Shown here: positions 24,656 through 32,677 of the stretch, one piece after another
How positions within the stretch are numbered: the stretch's first letter is position 1
Layout of the letters: every line of letters begins with the position of its first letter
NCBI RefSeq assembly: GCF_003217255.1
Contig: NZ_QJTE01000004.1
Location: 248,001-312,000 of the forward strand
Length of the DNA: 64,000 nucleotides
Source of the DNA: Pseudoroseicyclus aestuarii
GTDB taxonomy: Bacteria; Pseudomonadota; Alphaproteobacteria; Rhodobacterales; Rhodobacteraceae
Reading direction: 5' to 3'
Position numbers and translations under genes: made by a program
The notes under the pieces: generated by a model
The model's input: the letters and a program-made list of their open reading frames with translations, nothing else
The model's database searches: none
What the model was told of the DNA's origin: nothing

Positions 24656-25552
24656 ATGGCCGGCCGAACCCTCCCCTCTCTCAATGCGCTGCGCAGCTTC
24701 GAGGCGGCCGCTCGCCACGGCAGCTTCACCCGCGCGGCCGAGGAGTTGAACGTCACGCAGAGCGCCGCGAGCCGGATGGTGCGCAGCCTCGAGGACTATC
24801 TCGAGATCGAGCTTTTCACCCGCCGCAGCCGGGTGATCGAGCTGACCGAGCAGGGCCGCTACTATGCCGGCCTGCTGAGCGATGCGATGAACCGGATCGA
24901 GGCCGGCACGCTGGAGCTGACCTCGACCCGCGCCGGCACCGGCACGCTGACCGTCGGCATCGTTCCCAGCTTCGGGACCAAGTGGATGATCCCGCGGCTG
25001 AATTCCTTCCAGCAGCGCCACCCGGACATCTCGCTCAACATCGTGGCCAGCGACGGCCCCTCGGTCGAGGACGACAAGACCATCGATACCGCGATCCGCT
25101 TCGGCTACGGCGAATGGCCGGACCATGTCGCGCAGCCGATCATGTCCGAGGAGATGCAGGTGGTCTGCAGCCCGCGGATCATGGACGGCCCCTACCCGCT
25201 GGTGGACTACGAGATGCTGCGCCGGCACACGCTGATCGTCCATTCCACCCGGCCGCGCGCCTGGGACCACTGGTTCCGCTCGACCGGGATCGATCCCGCG
25301 GCAATGACCTGGGGCCTGAAGCTGGAGCACTTCTTCATGGTCCTGCAGGCCGCCGTCTCGGGTCTCGGGGTGGCGCTTCTGCCGACCTTCCTGGTCGAGA
25401 CCGACATCGCCTCGGGCAACCTCGTCGCGCCCTTCCCGGTGCGCGTGAACGGACCCGGCGGCTACTACCTCGTGACGCCCGAGGGCAAGAGCGACCTGCC
25501 GCGCGTCCGGGCCTTTCGCCGCTGGCTCGCGCAGGAGGCACGCGACGCCTGA
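24656..25552 (+). CDS. LysR-family transcriptional regulator (GcvA-like)
   Basis: 298 residues: helix-turn-helix near 10-45 (SLNALRSFEAAARHGSF, AAEELNVTQSAASRMV), then the effector-binding domain with GIVPSFGTKWMIPRL. It belongs to the same broad GcvA-like branch as the other LysR protein in the island but is not closely similar. The second ATG is preferred because GAAGGA then has proper spacing. It is divergent from the ten-gene operon and is the obvious regulator of it. Confidence 0.9.
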   Translation: MAGRTLPSLNALRSFEAAARHGSFTRAAEELNVTQSAASRMVRSLEDYLEIELFTRRSRVIELTEQGRYYAGLLSDAMNRIEAGTLELTSTRAGTGTLTVGIVPSFGTKWMIPRLNSFQQRHPDISLNIVASDGPSVEDDKTIDTAIRFGYGEWPDHVAQPIMSEEMQVVCSPRIMDGPYPLVDYEMLRRHTLIVHSTRPRAWDHWFRSTGIDPAAMTWGLKLEHFFMVLQAAVSGLGVALLPTFLVETDIASGNLVAPFPVRVNGPGGYYLVTPEGKSDLPRVRAFRRWLAQEARDA

Positions 25553-25793
25553 GGCGGCGTGCTTACTGATCGTGCACCCGGCGGGCCGTGGAAATTCAGT
25601 TGGCGGATTGCGAAATCGGGGTCGCTGTCATCAGCGGGCGGGCGCTCGTTGAGCGGGCTCCCAGTTTCTGACCCTCTGCAGACGGCTCGGGCGATCCAGC
25701 GGCCACCATCACCAAAGCTCATTCGCGCATTAGGCGTGGCGGGAAAGGCGAGGCCGCCGCAATGACGGCCATCGAGGGGCTCGAGATCGGCTG

Positions 25794-25826
25794 AGGTGTC
25801 CACCACGCCTTCAGACTCGTGGACAC
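25794..25826. repeat. AGGTGTCCACCA repeat plus inverted GTGGACAC near the right island end
   Basis: The 12-bp string AGGTGTCCACCA starts at 25794 and is identical to the two left-end copies; the inverse core GTGGACAC follows at 25819. They lie 33 to 75 bp inside the right attachment-like repeat. The rest of the 316-bp gap after the LysR gene has no gene. Confidence 0.45.
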
Positions 25827-25858
25827 TATTCCAGATACTGGAATTATATCAGTGCTTC

Positions 25859-25884
25859 AGGAGAATAGTGGTGCCCGGGGGCGG
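25859..25884. repeat. Right copy of tRNA-Phe 3'-end direct repeat (putative attachment site)
   Basis: Overlaps the 3' end of the intact tRNA-Phe gene from the CCA inward. It matches the left copy at 24 of 26 positions, with an 18-bp identical core at 25867-25884. An element inserting here keeps the tRNA functional because its own copy restores the 3' end. Confidence 0.7.
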
Positions 25885-25943
25885 AATCGAACCACCGACA
25901 CGAGGATTTTCAATCCACTGCTCTACCCCTGAGCTACCCAGGC
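25869..25943 (-). tRNA. tRNA-Phe(GAA)
   Basis: 75 nt with CCA encoded. Acceptor stem 7 bp (one T-G pair), T8-A9, D-arm GCTC/GAGC, anticodon loop TTGAAAA giving GAA, and T-arm GGTGG TTCGATT CCGCC. The anticodon stem has one T-T mismatch at the second pair. It sits next to yacG and RNase E/G, the usual place in this family. Its 3' end is duplicated 22.4 kb away. Confidence 0.95.
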
Positions 25944-26068
25944 ACGGGGACGTCGAAGGAGGCCTTCGCGTCGGGTGAGGGCCTTCTAGGCGAGGCGGGC
26001 GGGACTGTCCAGCCCCCGAAGACGCGCGCGCGATGCGCCGCAGCGTAAGGCTGCGGCGCGGGCCGGGA

Positions 26069-26284
26069 TCAGTGCCGGGGCTCGTCGTCGTCGGCGGCCG
26101 CGCCCTCGCGCAGGGCCTCGTCCAGCGCCTCTTCCAGGGCGTCCGGATCGTCGGAGGCCGAGGGGATGGCATAGCCGCCGCCCAGCCACTTGCCGAGGTC
26201 GAGATCGGCGCAGCGCTTCGAGCAGAAGGGGCGGTAGGCGGGCACGGTCTCGTTGCCGCAGAGGGGGCAGAGGCTCATGGTCAT
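26069..26284 (-). CDS. yacG: DNA gyrase inhibitor YacG (zinc-ribbon protein)
   Basis: 71 residues with four zinc ligands: CPLCG (Cys6, Cys9) and CSKRC (Cys21, Cys25), then LGKWLGGGYAIP, the YacG signature. The tail is acidic. YacG binds GyrB and inhibits gyrase in E. coli. The start overlaps the RNase E/G stop by 4 bp (ATGA). Confidence 0.93.
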   Translation of the reverse strand: MTMSLCPLCGNETVPAYRPFCSKRCADLDLGKWLGGGYAIPSASDDPDALEEALDEALREGAAADDDEPRH

Positions 26285-27345
26285 CCTGCAAGGATCGCGG
26301 GGAGAATAGCCGCCAGCGGCAGACGCTCGCGCTTGCGCTGCAGTTCGAATAGCCCGCCGGTGGTCCAGCCGACGAGCGAGGTCTCGATCGGGTCGGCCCG
26401 GAAGGAGGCGCGCAGCGATTGCTCCACCTGGCGGCGGTGGGCCTTGGACATCGGCGCGAAATCGACCGCCACCTGCCCGCCCAGCCCGCGCAGGCGCAGC
26501 GCCCGCGGCAGGGCGCGCGCGGCGGCCAGATTGGCCTTGAGCGCCGCGGCGGGCGAGGTGTCGCCGCCCGTGTTCACATCGACCGCGACGAGGGCCCGCG
26601 TCGGCTCGACGAACATGGTCCCCTCGCCCAAAGGTACCTCGGCGCGCAGCAGCGCCTCGGCGGCCTCGAGAACGCCCTCGCGGGCGAAGCCGCCGGGCTC
26701 GGTCACGACATCGGGGGCGGTCCATTCGCGCCAGGCGTAGAGATGCGGGCCGTCGCCTTCGGTCAGCGCCTCGGGCTTGTCGCCCTGCGCGTCACCGGCA
26801 AGGGCGGCGGCAAGGGCGATCATCTCGCCGATATCGGCGGCGACGGCCTCTTCCTCGGCCCCGGCGGTGGAGGAGCGCAGGATCAGGCCCGTGTCCTCGG
26901 GCACATCGGCCTCTTCCCAGAGCGTCATCGCGAGCGCGCGCAGGCGCAGACGCTCTTCCTCGTCGTCGATCCGGCGCGAGAGGTTCACGCCGGGCGCGCC
27001 GGGGGTGACGATGGCATAGCGGCTTTTCAGCAGGAGGCGCTGGGTGACAGGCAGGGCCTTTCCCGGCTCCGCAGTGCCGGTGACCTGCACCAGCAGCGGC
27101 TGACCGGGGCTGAGACCCTTGGCGCCGCGCAGAAAGGCGCTGCCGCCCTCGGGCAGGCGCAGGAACATGCCGCCCTGCCCCTTCACGGGGCGGTCGCAGA
27201 TGCCGCGGAAGATCGCGCCCTGGTAGGGGGTCTCGGGGTCCTCGATCAGCAGATCGTCGAGCGCCCCGTCCACCATCAGGGCCGCGGCCTCGCGCCCGGC
27301 GATATGGTCGAGGATGATGCGGCGGCCCTTCACGGCGTTCTCCAT
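26281..27345 (-). CDS. Ribonuclease E/G family protein
   Basis: 354 residues, the short form found in this order beside maf and yacG. The catalytic Asp motifs are in [10 protein letters not shown] and QVAVDFAPM. The S1-like region is at the N-terminus ([18 protein letters not shown]). It lacks the long C-terminal scaffold of RNase E and the spacing of the zinc-link Cys pair is not evident, so it is closer to RNase G. It processes rRNA or decays mRNA in the family. It overlaps the 3' end of maf by 16 bp. Confidence 0.88.
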   Translation of the reverse strand: MENAVKGRRIILDHIAGREAAALMVDGALDDLLIEDPETPYQGAIFRGICDRPVKGQGGMFLRLPEGGSAFLRGAKGLSPGQPLLVQVTGTAEPGKALPVTQRLLLKSRYAIVTPGAPGVNLSRRIDDEEERLRLRALAMTLWEEADVPEDTGLILRSSTAGAEEEAVAADIGEMIALAAALAGDAQGDKPEALTEGDGPHLYAWREWTAPDVVTEPGGFAREGVLEAAEALLRAEVPLGEGTMFVEPTRALVAVDVNTGGDTSPAAALKANLAAARALPRALRLRGLGGQVAVDFAPMSKAHRRQVEQSLRASFRADPIETSLVGWTTGGLFELQRKRERLPLAAILPAILAG

Positions 27346-27929
27346 AGATCATGGCCCGCGGCGGTCAGCAGGGCTGAAGTTTCGGCCAGTGGAAGGCCCA
27401 CGACAGAGGTAAAGCTGCCGCCGATCCAGGGGATGAAGGCGGCGGCGGGGCCCTGGATGCCGTAGCCCCCGGCCTTACCGCGCCAGTCGCCTGTGGCGAG
27501 GTAGCCCGCGATCTCGGCGCTGGAGAGCAGCTTCATCTTCACGGCGGTCAGCACGTCACGCTGCCAGATGCTGGTCCCGCGGCGCAGCGCGACGGCGGTG
27601 ATGACCCTGTGCCGCCGCCCGGACAGCAGCCGAAGGAAGGCCTCGGCCTCGGCCTCGTCCGCGGGCTTGCCCAGAATGCGGCGCCCGGCGGCGACGGTGG
27701 TATCGGCACAAAGGACGATATCGTCCGGCCCGGCCTCGACGGCGGCAAGCTTCGCCGCGGCGATCCGGCGAACGTAGTCGCGCGGTGTTTCGGCCTTGAG
27801 CGGGGTCTCGTCGATCTCGGGCGGGAGGACCGCATCGGGGGTCACGCCGATCTGCGCGAGCAGATCGAGCCGCCGCGGCGAGGCGGACCCGAGGATCAAT
27901 CTCGGGCGGCCCGCGTCTTCCTGCGTCAC
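27330..27929 (-). CDS. maf: Maf-family nucleoside-triphosphate pyrophosphatase
   Basis: 199 residues. The family start [13 protein letters not shown] gives the Ser-x-Arg-Arg phosphate-binding site; [18 protein letters not shown] is the metal-site region with its Asp, and [10 protein letters not shown] is present. Maf hydrolyses dTTP/UTP or modified nucleotides and affects division. The GTG is taken as start; a TTG directly before it is also possible (both sit 5-8 bp behind AAGGCGG). Lies 10 bp after infA. Confidence 0.93.
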   Translation of the reverse strand: MTQEDAGRPRLILGSASPRRLDLLAQIGVTPDAVLPPEIDETPLKAETPRDYVRRIAAAKLAAVEAGPDDIVLCADTTVAAGRRILGKPADEAEAEAFLRLLSGRRHRVITAVALRRGTSIWQRDVLTAVKMKLLSSAEIAGYLATGDWRGKAGGYGIQGPAAAFIPWIGGSFTSVVGLPLAETSALLTAAGHDLWRTP

Positions 27930-27939
27930 CAATCCCGCC

Positions 27940-28158
27940 TTAACGGAAGCGATAGTTGATGCGGCCCTTGGTCAGGTCGTAGGGGGTCATTTCGACCTGA
28001 ACGCGGTCCCCCGCGAGCACGCGGATGCGGTTCTTGCGAAGTTTCCCTGCCGTATGCGCGATGATTTCATGGCCGTTTTCCAACTCGACCCGGAACGTCG
28101 CATTCGGCAGGAGCTCCTTCACGACACCGGGAAATTCGAGAAGTTCTTCCTTGGCCAT
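27940..28158 (-). CDS. infA: Translation initiation factor IF-1
   Basis: 72 residues, full length for IF-1: [11 protein letters not shown] start, [18 protein letters not shown] and [17 protein letters not shown], an OB-fold that binds the 30S A site. It is first in the infA-maf-RNase-yacG operon. Confidence 0.98.
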   Translation of the reverse strand: MAKEELLEFPGVVKELLPNATFRVELENGHEIIAHTAGKLRKNRIRVLAGDRVQVEMTPYDLTKGRINYRFR

Positions 28159-28367
28159 GTCGTCTCCTGAAAATTCGCCCGTCACTGCGGGCAGTGGCGC
28201 TGATTTGCGCGCCTGCCCCCCGTTTTTCAAGGGCTAAACGCCGCCTGCTGCCTCGGTGGCCTCGAAATCGCACACGAAACAGTCGCGATTTACACAATTT
28301 AGGGGGAACAGCCCTCCATCGGCAGGTGTTTGCCTATCGAACCTGCACAGCCTCTAGGAGACTGACG

Positions 28368-30152
28368 ATGAAACTGACGCACCTGATGGTCACCACTGCC
28401 CTGACCATTCCGGCCGCGACCGCCCTGCACGCTCAGGACGCCACCGCCGCCGCCTGCGACAACCTCGCCATGATGGTCGAGCAAGGCGTGACCGACAACG
28501 ATGCCGTGAACGAAGCCGACGTAATGGCCGTGATCGATGGCGCCGACGACGACCAGTGCGCCATCGTGCTGTCCGACCTCGAAGAGGCCGGCCTGACGAT
28601 GACCACGCAGGACACCGACGTCGCCGAAGATGACCCCGACGCGACCGAGACCGAGCAGGTCGACGCCGACACCGATGTCACCGTCACCAGCGACGCCGAT
28701 GGCGAGGCTGAAGGCGAAGTCGCCGATACTGCCGAAGCCACCGTCACCGTCGAGAACGAAGTGACGTTGCAGGGCATGGTCTACCTCGACCAGACGCCGC
28801 CGAGCGTCGACGTCGAGGAAGGCCAGACCGAGATCGACGTCGCCAGCGCCCAGCCGCAGGTCTCCGTGACCGAGGGCGAAGCCGAGATCGTCGTGCGCCA
28901 GGCCGCTCCGACCATCACCATCGACATGCCGCAGCCGACCATCCGGATCGAGCAGCCGGCCCCCGAGATCATCATCACGATGCCCGAGCCGGGCGTGGAC
29001 GTCGCCAACAGCCGTCCGCAGGTCGAGGTTCGCCAGTCCGAGCCGACCATCTCGGTCTCGCAGGCCAACCCGCAGGTCGAGCTTGAGCTGATGCCCTCCA
29101 CCAGCGCCGACGGTGAAGAAGGCGACGAGGGTATCCAGGTCACCAACCGCAACACCGGTGAGACCTACACCCCCGGCGCGAGCGACGACTCCGAGGCCCG
29201 CGAAGTCTCGGACGCCGAGGTCAACCTCGTCCAGACCGAGCCGCTGATTAACTATCAGGACTCCGAAGGCGAATCCGAAGTCACGATCAACCGCAGCGAG
29301 CCGACCGTCAGCTACGAAGCGGCCGAGCCCAGCGTGCAGTTCGTCGACAACGGCGAGCCGAACGTCGAATTCGTCCAGTCGGGCGAGCCGACCGTGACGG
29401 TCAACGACGCCGAAGGTGCCGCTGAAGACGGTCAGGACGAGGCGATGGCCGACGAGGCAGCGACTGACGAGCCGGCTGCTGACGACGCCGTGTCCGATGA
29501 GGCCATGACCGACGAGGCCATGACCGAGGACACCGCCGAAGACGGCGCCATGGTCGAAGAGACCGTGACCGAGGATCCGGCCGGAGACGAGGCCACGCTC
29601 GAAGAGCCTGCGTCGGGCGAGGCCATGGCTGAAGAGTCGGCCACGGACGAAGCGATGACCGAAGAGCCGGCCATGGACGACGCCGAGACGGAGGCCGATA
29701 CGGCCGCCACCGAAGCGCCCGCCACCGACGAGTCGGCCGAGATCGTGGCCGATGAGCCGACCACCGAGGCCGACCCGCAGGAAGCTGTCGGCACGGACGT
29801 CGAAGAGTCTGCCGAGGCTGCCGAAGCGGCCCCGATGGGTCCGACCATCGAGCGTGAAGGCTACACCACGGCCGAAGCCGGCGCGATCGAGGCGACCGAG
29901 ATGACGGGTACGGCCGTCTACGGTGTCGACGACGAGACCATCGGCGACATCAACGACATCATCCTCAGCGACTCGGGCGAGATCGAGAGCGTGATCGTGG
30001 GTGTCGGCGGCTTCCTCGGCATCGGCGAGAAGAACGTCGAAATCCCGTTCAACGAGATCACCTTCCTCGTGAACGACATGGGCGGCGACGTCCGGGCCTA
30101 TGTCGACGCCACCGAAGACAGCGTCGAAGCGATGCCCGCCTACGAAAACTAA
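28368..30152 (+). CDS. Large exported acidic repeat protein with C-terminal PRC-barrel domain
   Basis: 594 residues behind an AGGAG ribosome site. Parts in order: signal peptide (1-22, cut after HA); a short Cys-containing region; an acidic DTDVAED stretch; about 11 units of 9-10 residues, each Pro/Glu-x-Val/Ile-x-Val/Ile (for example PTITIDMPQ, PTIRIEQPA), with alternating hydrophobic strands; a second similar block around 285-350; a long Glu/Asp/Ala/Met/Thr tract with DEAMTDE-type repeats (about 350-500); and a PRC-barrel from about 512 (GVDDETIGDINDIILSD). PRC-barrels bind partner proteins or RNA at membranes. No function is known for this architecture. Its pI is very acidic. It is transcribed alone, divergent from infA, and ends in a strong terminator. 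Confidence 0.85.
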   Translation: MKLTHLMVTTALTIPAATALHAQDATAAACDNLAMMVEQGVTDNDAVNEADVMAVIDGADDDQCAIVLSDLEEAGLTMTTQDTDVAEDDPDATETEQVDADTDVTVTSDADGEAEGEVADTAEATVTVENEVTLQGMVYLDQTPPSVDVEEGQTEIDVASAQPQVSVTEGEAEIVVRQAAPTITIDMPQPTIRIEQPAPEIIITMPEPGVDVANSRPQVEVRQSEPTISVSQANPQVELELMPSTSADGEEGDEGIQVTNRNTGETYTPGASDDSEAREVSDAEVNLVQTEPLINYQDSEGESEVTINRSEPTVSYEAAEPSVQFVDNGEPNVEFVQSGEPTVTVNDAEGAAEDGQDEAMADEAATDEPAADDAVSDEAMTDEAMTEDTAEDGAMVEETVTEDPAGDEATLEEPASGEAMAEESATDEAMTEEPAMDDAETEADTAATEAPATDESAEIVADEPTTEADPQEAVGTDVEESAEAAEAAPMGPTIEREGYTTAEAGAIEATEMTGTAVYGVDDETIGDINDIILSDSGEIESVIVGVGGFLGIGEKNVEIPFNEITFLVNDMGGDVRAYVDATEDSVEAMPAYEN

Positions 30153-30172
30153 GTCGCGCCTCGCGCGACAGC

Positions 30173-30207
30173 AGAAGGGCCACCCTGCGGGGTGGCCCTT
30201 CTTCGTT
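30173..30207. terminator. Strong intrinsic terminator between convergent genes
   Basis: A 13-bp perfect stem (AGAAGGGCCACCC with GGGTGGCCCTTCT) and a TGCG tetraloop, followed by TTCGTTCT on the plus strand. It closes the PRC-barrel gene and could also serve the convergent phosphatase gene. Confidence 0.9.
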
Positions 30208-30234
30208 CTGCCCGGCCTTTTGTCGCGCCTGGGG

Positions 30235-30708
30235 TCAGCCCTCAGCCCATCGGGCCTTGAGGCGCGCCTGGATCGCGTCACGGATCCGTCGGGTGGCGTC
30301 CAGCCGTGCCTCGCGCCCCTCGCCCGCGCCGGGGGCGCCGGGATCGGGCAGGGGCCAGTACTCCACCGCCATGTGCCAGCGCTCGGCCAGTGCCTCGGCG
30401 CGGTGCCGGCTCGCCTCGCTCAGCGCGACGACAAGATCGTAGGAGGACAGGTCGTCCCCTTCCTCGATCAGCCCGTCGAAGCTGCGCGAGCGGTGGCGCG
30501 ACAGCTCCACCCCGATCTCGGCGCAGACGGCGATGGCGAAGCCGTCGATCTCGGCGTCGCTGCGCAGGCCGACAGACTGGACGTAGCAGGCCTCGCCGTA
30601 GAGCTTCTTCATGATGCCCTCGGCCATGGGCGAGCGGATGGCATTGTGATCGCAGCAGAACAGAACGGCCTGCGGCAGCGTCTTCGGCGCGGTCCCGGCT
30701 GCGCCCAT
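30235..30708 (-). CDS. Low-molecular-weight protein-tyrosine-phosphatase-family protein
   Basis: 157 residues with the LMW-PTP/arsenate reductase P-loop CDHNAIRS (Cys19 to Arg25) followed by PMAEG. The general-acid Asp would be in the LPDPGAP stretch. LMW-PTPs remove phosphate from tyrosine; ArsC relatives reduce arsenate, but the extra Cys pairs of ArsC are not evident. It is the third gene of the hisD-UPF0262 operon, a conserved order in this family. Confidence 0.85.
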   Translation of the reverse strand: MGAAGTAPKTLPQAVLFCCDHNAIRSPMAEGIMKKLYGEACYVQSVGLRSDAEIDGFAIAVCAEIGVELSRHRSRSFDGLIEEGDDLSSYDLVVALSEASRHRAEALAERWHMAVEYWPLPDPGAPGAGEGREARLDATRRIRDAIQARLKARWAEG

Positions 30709-30713
30709 GCCCC

Positions 30714-31193
30714 CTACCCCGCCGGACCCAGCACGCAGATCAGCGTGAAGAGCCGGCGCGCGGTGGTCAGATCCACCTCGGCCTTCCCCTCCAGCCGCTC
30801 CTGCAGGACGCGGGCGCCCTCGTCGTGGATACCGCGGCGCGCCATGTCGATGGTTTCGATCTGGCCCGGCGGCAGCGTCTTCACCGCCTCGTCGTAGCTT
30901 TCGCAGATCTGGAAGTAATCCTTCACCACCTGCCGGAACGGCCCGAGGCTGAGGTGGAATTCTCCCGCCGGGGCGCCGTCCGGCGCACTGAGGTCGAAGA
31001 CCAGCCGCCGCTCGCGGATCGCGAGGACGAGGGCAAAGGGCCCCTCCTGCCGGGGCTGCCCCTCGCGCGGCGGCAGGGCGAAGACGTTCTCCTCGAGCAG
31101 GTCGTGCACGGCCACGCGCCGCTCCTGCTCCATCTCGGGGGTGGGCGGGGCGCGGCCGGCATCGTCCAGCGCGATGGAGACGAGGTGGCTCAT
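30714..31193 (-). CDS. UPF0262 family protein
   Basis: 159 residues matching the UPF0262 family, which is known almost only from alphaproteobacteria and is usually next to hisD. It has ERRVAVHDLLEEN near the N-terminus and FHLSLGPFRQVVKDYF..CESYDEA in the middle. No catalytic motif is seen and the function is unknown. Overlaps hisD by 4 bp (ATGA). Confidence 0.88.
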   Translation of the reverse strand: MSHLVSIALDDAGRAPPTPEMEQERRVAVHDLLEENVFALPPREGQPRQEGPFALVLAIRERRLVFDLSAPDGAPAGEFHLSLGPFRQVVKDYFQICESYDEAVKTLPPGQIETIDMARRGIHDEGARVLQERLEGKAEVDLTTARRLFTLICVLGPAG

Positions 31194-32503
31194 CCCGCCT
31201 CCGGCCCGTTCAGCCGATCCAGCCGCGCCCGCAGCGCGAGGCCATGCGCCTCGAGGCCCTCGGCCTGCGCCAGACGCTCTGCCGCGGGGCCCAGCGCCGC
31301 CAGCGCGCCGGGGGTCAGCCGCGACAGCGTCGTGCGCTTGAGAAAATCGAGCACCGACAGCCCCGAGGAGAAGCGCGCCGAGCGGGCGGTGGGCAGCACG
31401 TGGTTCGGCCCCGAGATGTAATCCCCCGCCGCCTCGGGCGTCATCGGCCCGAGGAAGATCGCACCGGCATGGCGCACCTTGGCGGCGACGGCCTCCGTTT
31501 CGGCGCAGCAGATCTCGAGGTGCTCGGGCGCGATGCGGTCGGACAGGGCCGCGGCCTCTTCCATGTCGCGCACGATGATCACCGCGCCGAAGTCGCGCCA
31601 GCTTGCCGCGGCGATGTCGCGGCGCATCAGCCCCTGCAGCCGCGCTTCGAGCGCCTGCTCGACCGCGCGGCCGAAACTTTCGTCGTCGGTGATCAGGATC
31701 GCCTGCGCGCTCTCGTCGTGCTCGGCCTGGCTCAGCAGGTCGAGGGCGATCCAGTCGGGGTCGTTCTGCGCATCGGCGATCACCAGGATCTCCGAGGGGC
31801 CGGCGATCATGTCGATGCCGACCTTGCCGAAAACGCGCCGCTTGGCCGCCGCGACCCAGGCATTCCCGGGGCCGGTGATCTTGTCGACGGGGGCAATGGT
31901 CTCGGTGCCATAGGCCAGCGCGGCGATCGCCTGCGCGCCGCCGACGCGGTAGACCTCATCGACCCCGGCGATGCGGCAGGCCAGCAGCACCAGCGGGTTC
32001 AGCCTGCCGCCCGGCGCGGGCACCGTCACCGCCAGTCGCTCGACCCCGGCGGCCTTGGCCGGCACGGCATTCATCAGCACCGAAGAGGGATAGGCCGCCG
32101 TGCCGCCGGGCACGTAGAGACCCGCTGCCTGCACCGGCGTCCAGCGCCAGCCGAGCGAGGCGCCGTCGGGATCGGTCCACATCGCGTTTTCGGGCAGCTG
32201 GCGGACGTGGTAGGCGCGGATGCGCTCTGCTGCCAGCTCCAGCGCGGCGCGATCCTCGGAGGAGACCTGCGTGGCCGCCTCGTCGATCTCCTGCGCCGAG
32301 ATGCGCAGGCTGTCCTGCGTCAGCTCCAGCCCGTCGAAGCGGGCGGTCAGCTCGATCAGCGCGGCATCGCCGCGGGCGCGGACATCGGCGATGATCGCCT
32401 GCACGACCTCGTCCACGTCGGGGCTGTCCTCGCGCTTGGCCGAAAGCAGGGCGGTGAAGGCGGTCTCGAAATCGGGATCGAGCGTGGACAGGTACTGCGG
32501 CAT
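31190..32503 (-). CDS. hisD: Histidinol dehydrogenase
   Basis: 437 residues. The enzyme makes the last two steps of histidine synthesis, histidinol to histidinal to histidine, with NAD+ and zinc. Motifs: YVPGGTAAYPSSVLM, GPSEILVIAD, QAEHDESAQ with Glu/His base, and NHVLPT. Start ATG has AAGGAG 7 bp upstream. The open frame upstream of this start is shadow. Heads the hisD-UPF0262-LMW-PTP operon and is divergent from an acyltransferase gene. Confidence 0.96.
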   Translation of the reverse strand: MPQYLSTLDPDFETAFTALLSAKREDSPDVDEVVQAIIADVRARGDAALIELTARFDGLELTQDSLRISAQEIDEAATQVSSEDRAALELAAERIRAYHVRQLPENAMWTDPDGASLGWRWTPVQAAGLYVPGGTAAYPSSVLMNAVPAKAAGVERLAVTVPAPGGRLNPLVLLACRIAGVDEVYRVGGAQAIAALAYGTETIAPVDKITGPGNAWVAAAKRRVFGKVGIDMIAGPSEILVIADAQNDPDWIALDLLSQAEHDESAQAILITDDESFGRAVEQALEARLQGLMRRDIAAASWRDFGAVIIVRDMEEAAALSDRIAPEHLEICCAETEAVAAKVRHAGAIFLGPMTPEAAGDYISGPNHVLPTARSARFSSGLSVLDFLKRTTLSRLTPGALAALGPAAERLAQAEGLEAHGLALRARLDRLNGPEAG

Positions 32504-32677
32504 CGGACGGCTCCTTTCCAAGGGGCCATAGCGTCCGGCGCGGGGACGCTCAACTGCCCAGCTGCAGCGGCACCGTTTCGCCATCGCTGCGGCAGGTGAC
32601 AGCGAACACTCGCCAAACGGGGCTGCATGATCTAGATGGTTACAGAACTGACATGTCGTCATGGTCCTCTGAGCTTC

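Larger units (their letters stand above)
3489..25884. mobile_element. Putative integrated genomic island at tRNA-Phe (about 22.4 kb, probably no longer mobile)
   Basis: The segment is bounded by direct repeats of the tRNA-Phe 3' end (left 3489-3506, right 25867-25884) in the same orientation. The intact tRNA lies at the right edge with its 3' end facing inward, the usual geometry. A tyrosine recombinase pseudogene lies inside (8659-9345), and copies of AGGTGTCCACCA lie close to both ends. Genes outside to the right (yacG, RNase E/G, maf, infA) are core and usually flank this tRNA; the inside is accessory: two-component system, regulators, a catabolic ABC operon. No active integrase, excisionase or transfer genes are seen. 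The cargo has host-like high GC, so it is old or came from a relative. Confidence 0.6.

Noticed and set aside
28299-30281. 660-codon open frame opposite the PRC-barrel gene
   Set aside because: A GC-driven antisense shadow with Arg/Gly/Val bias and no family features; the plus-strand gene has signal peptide, ribosome site and terminator.
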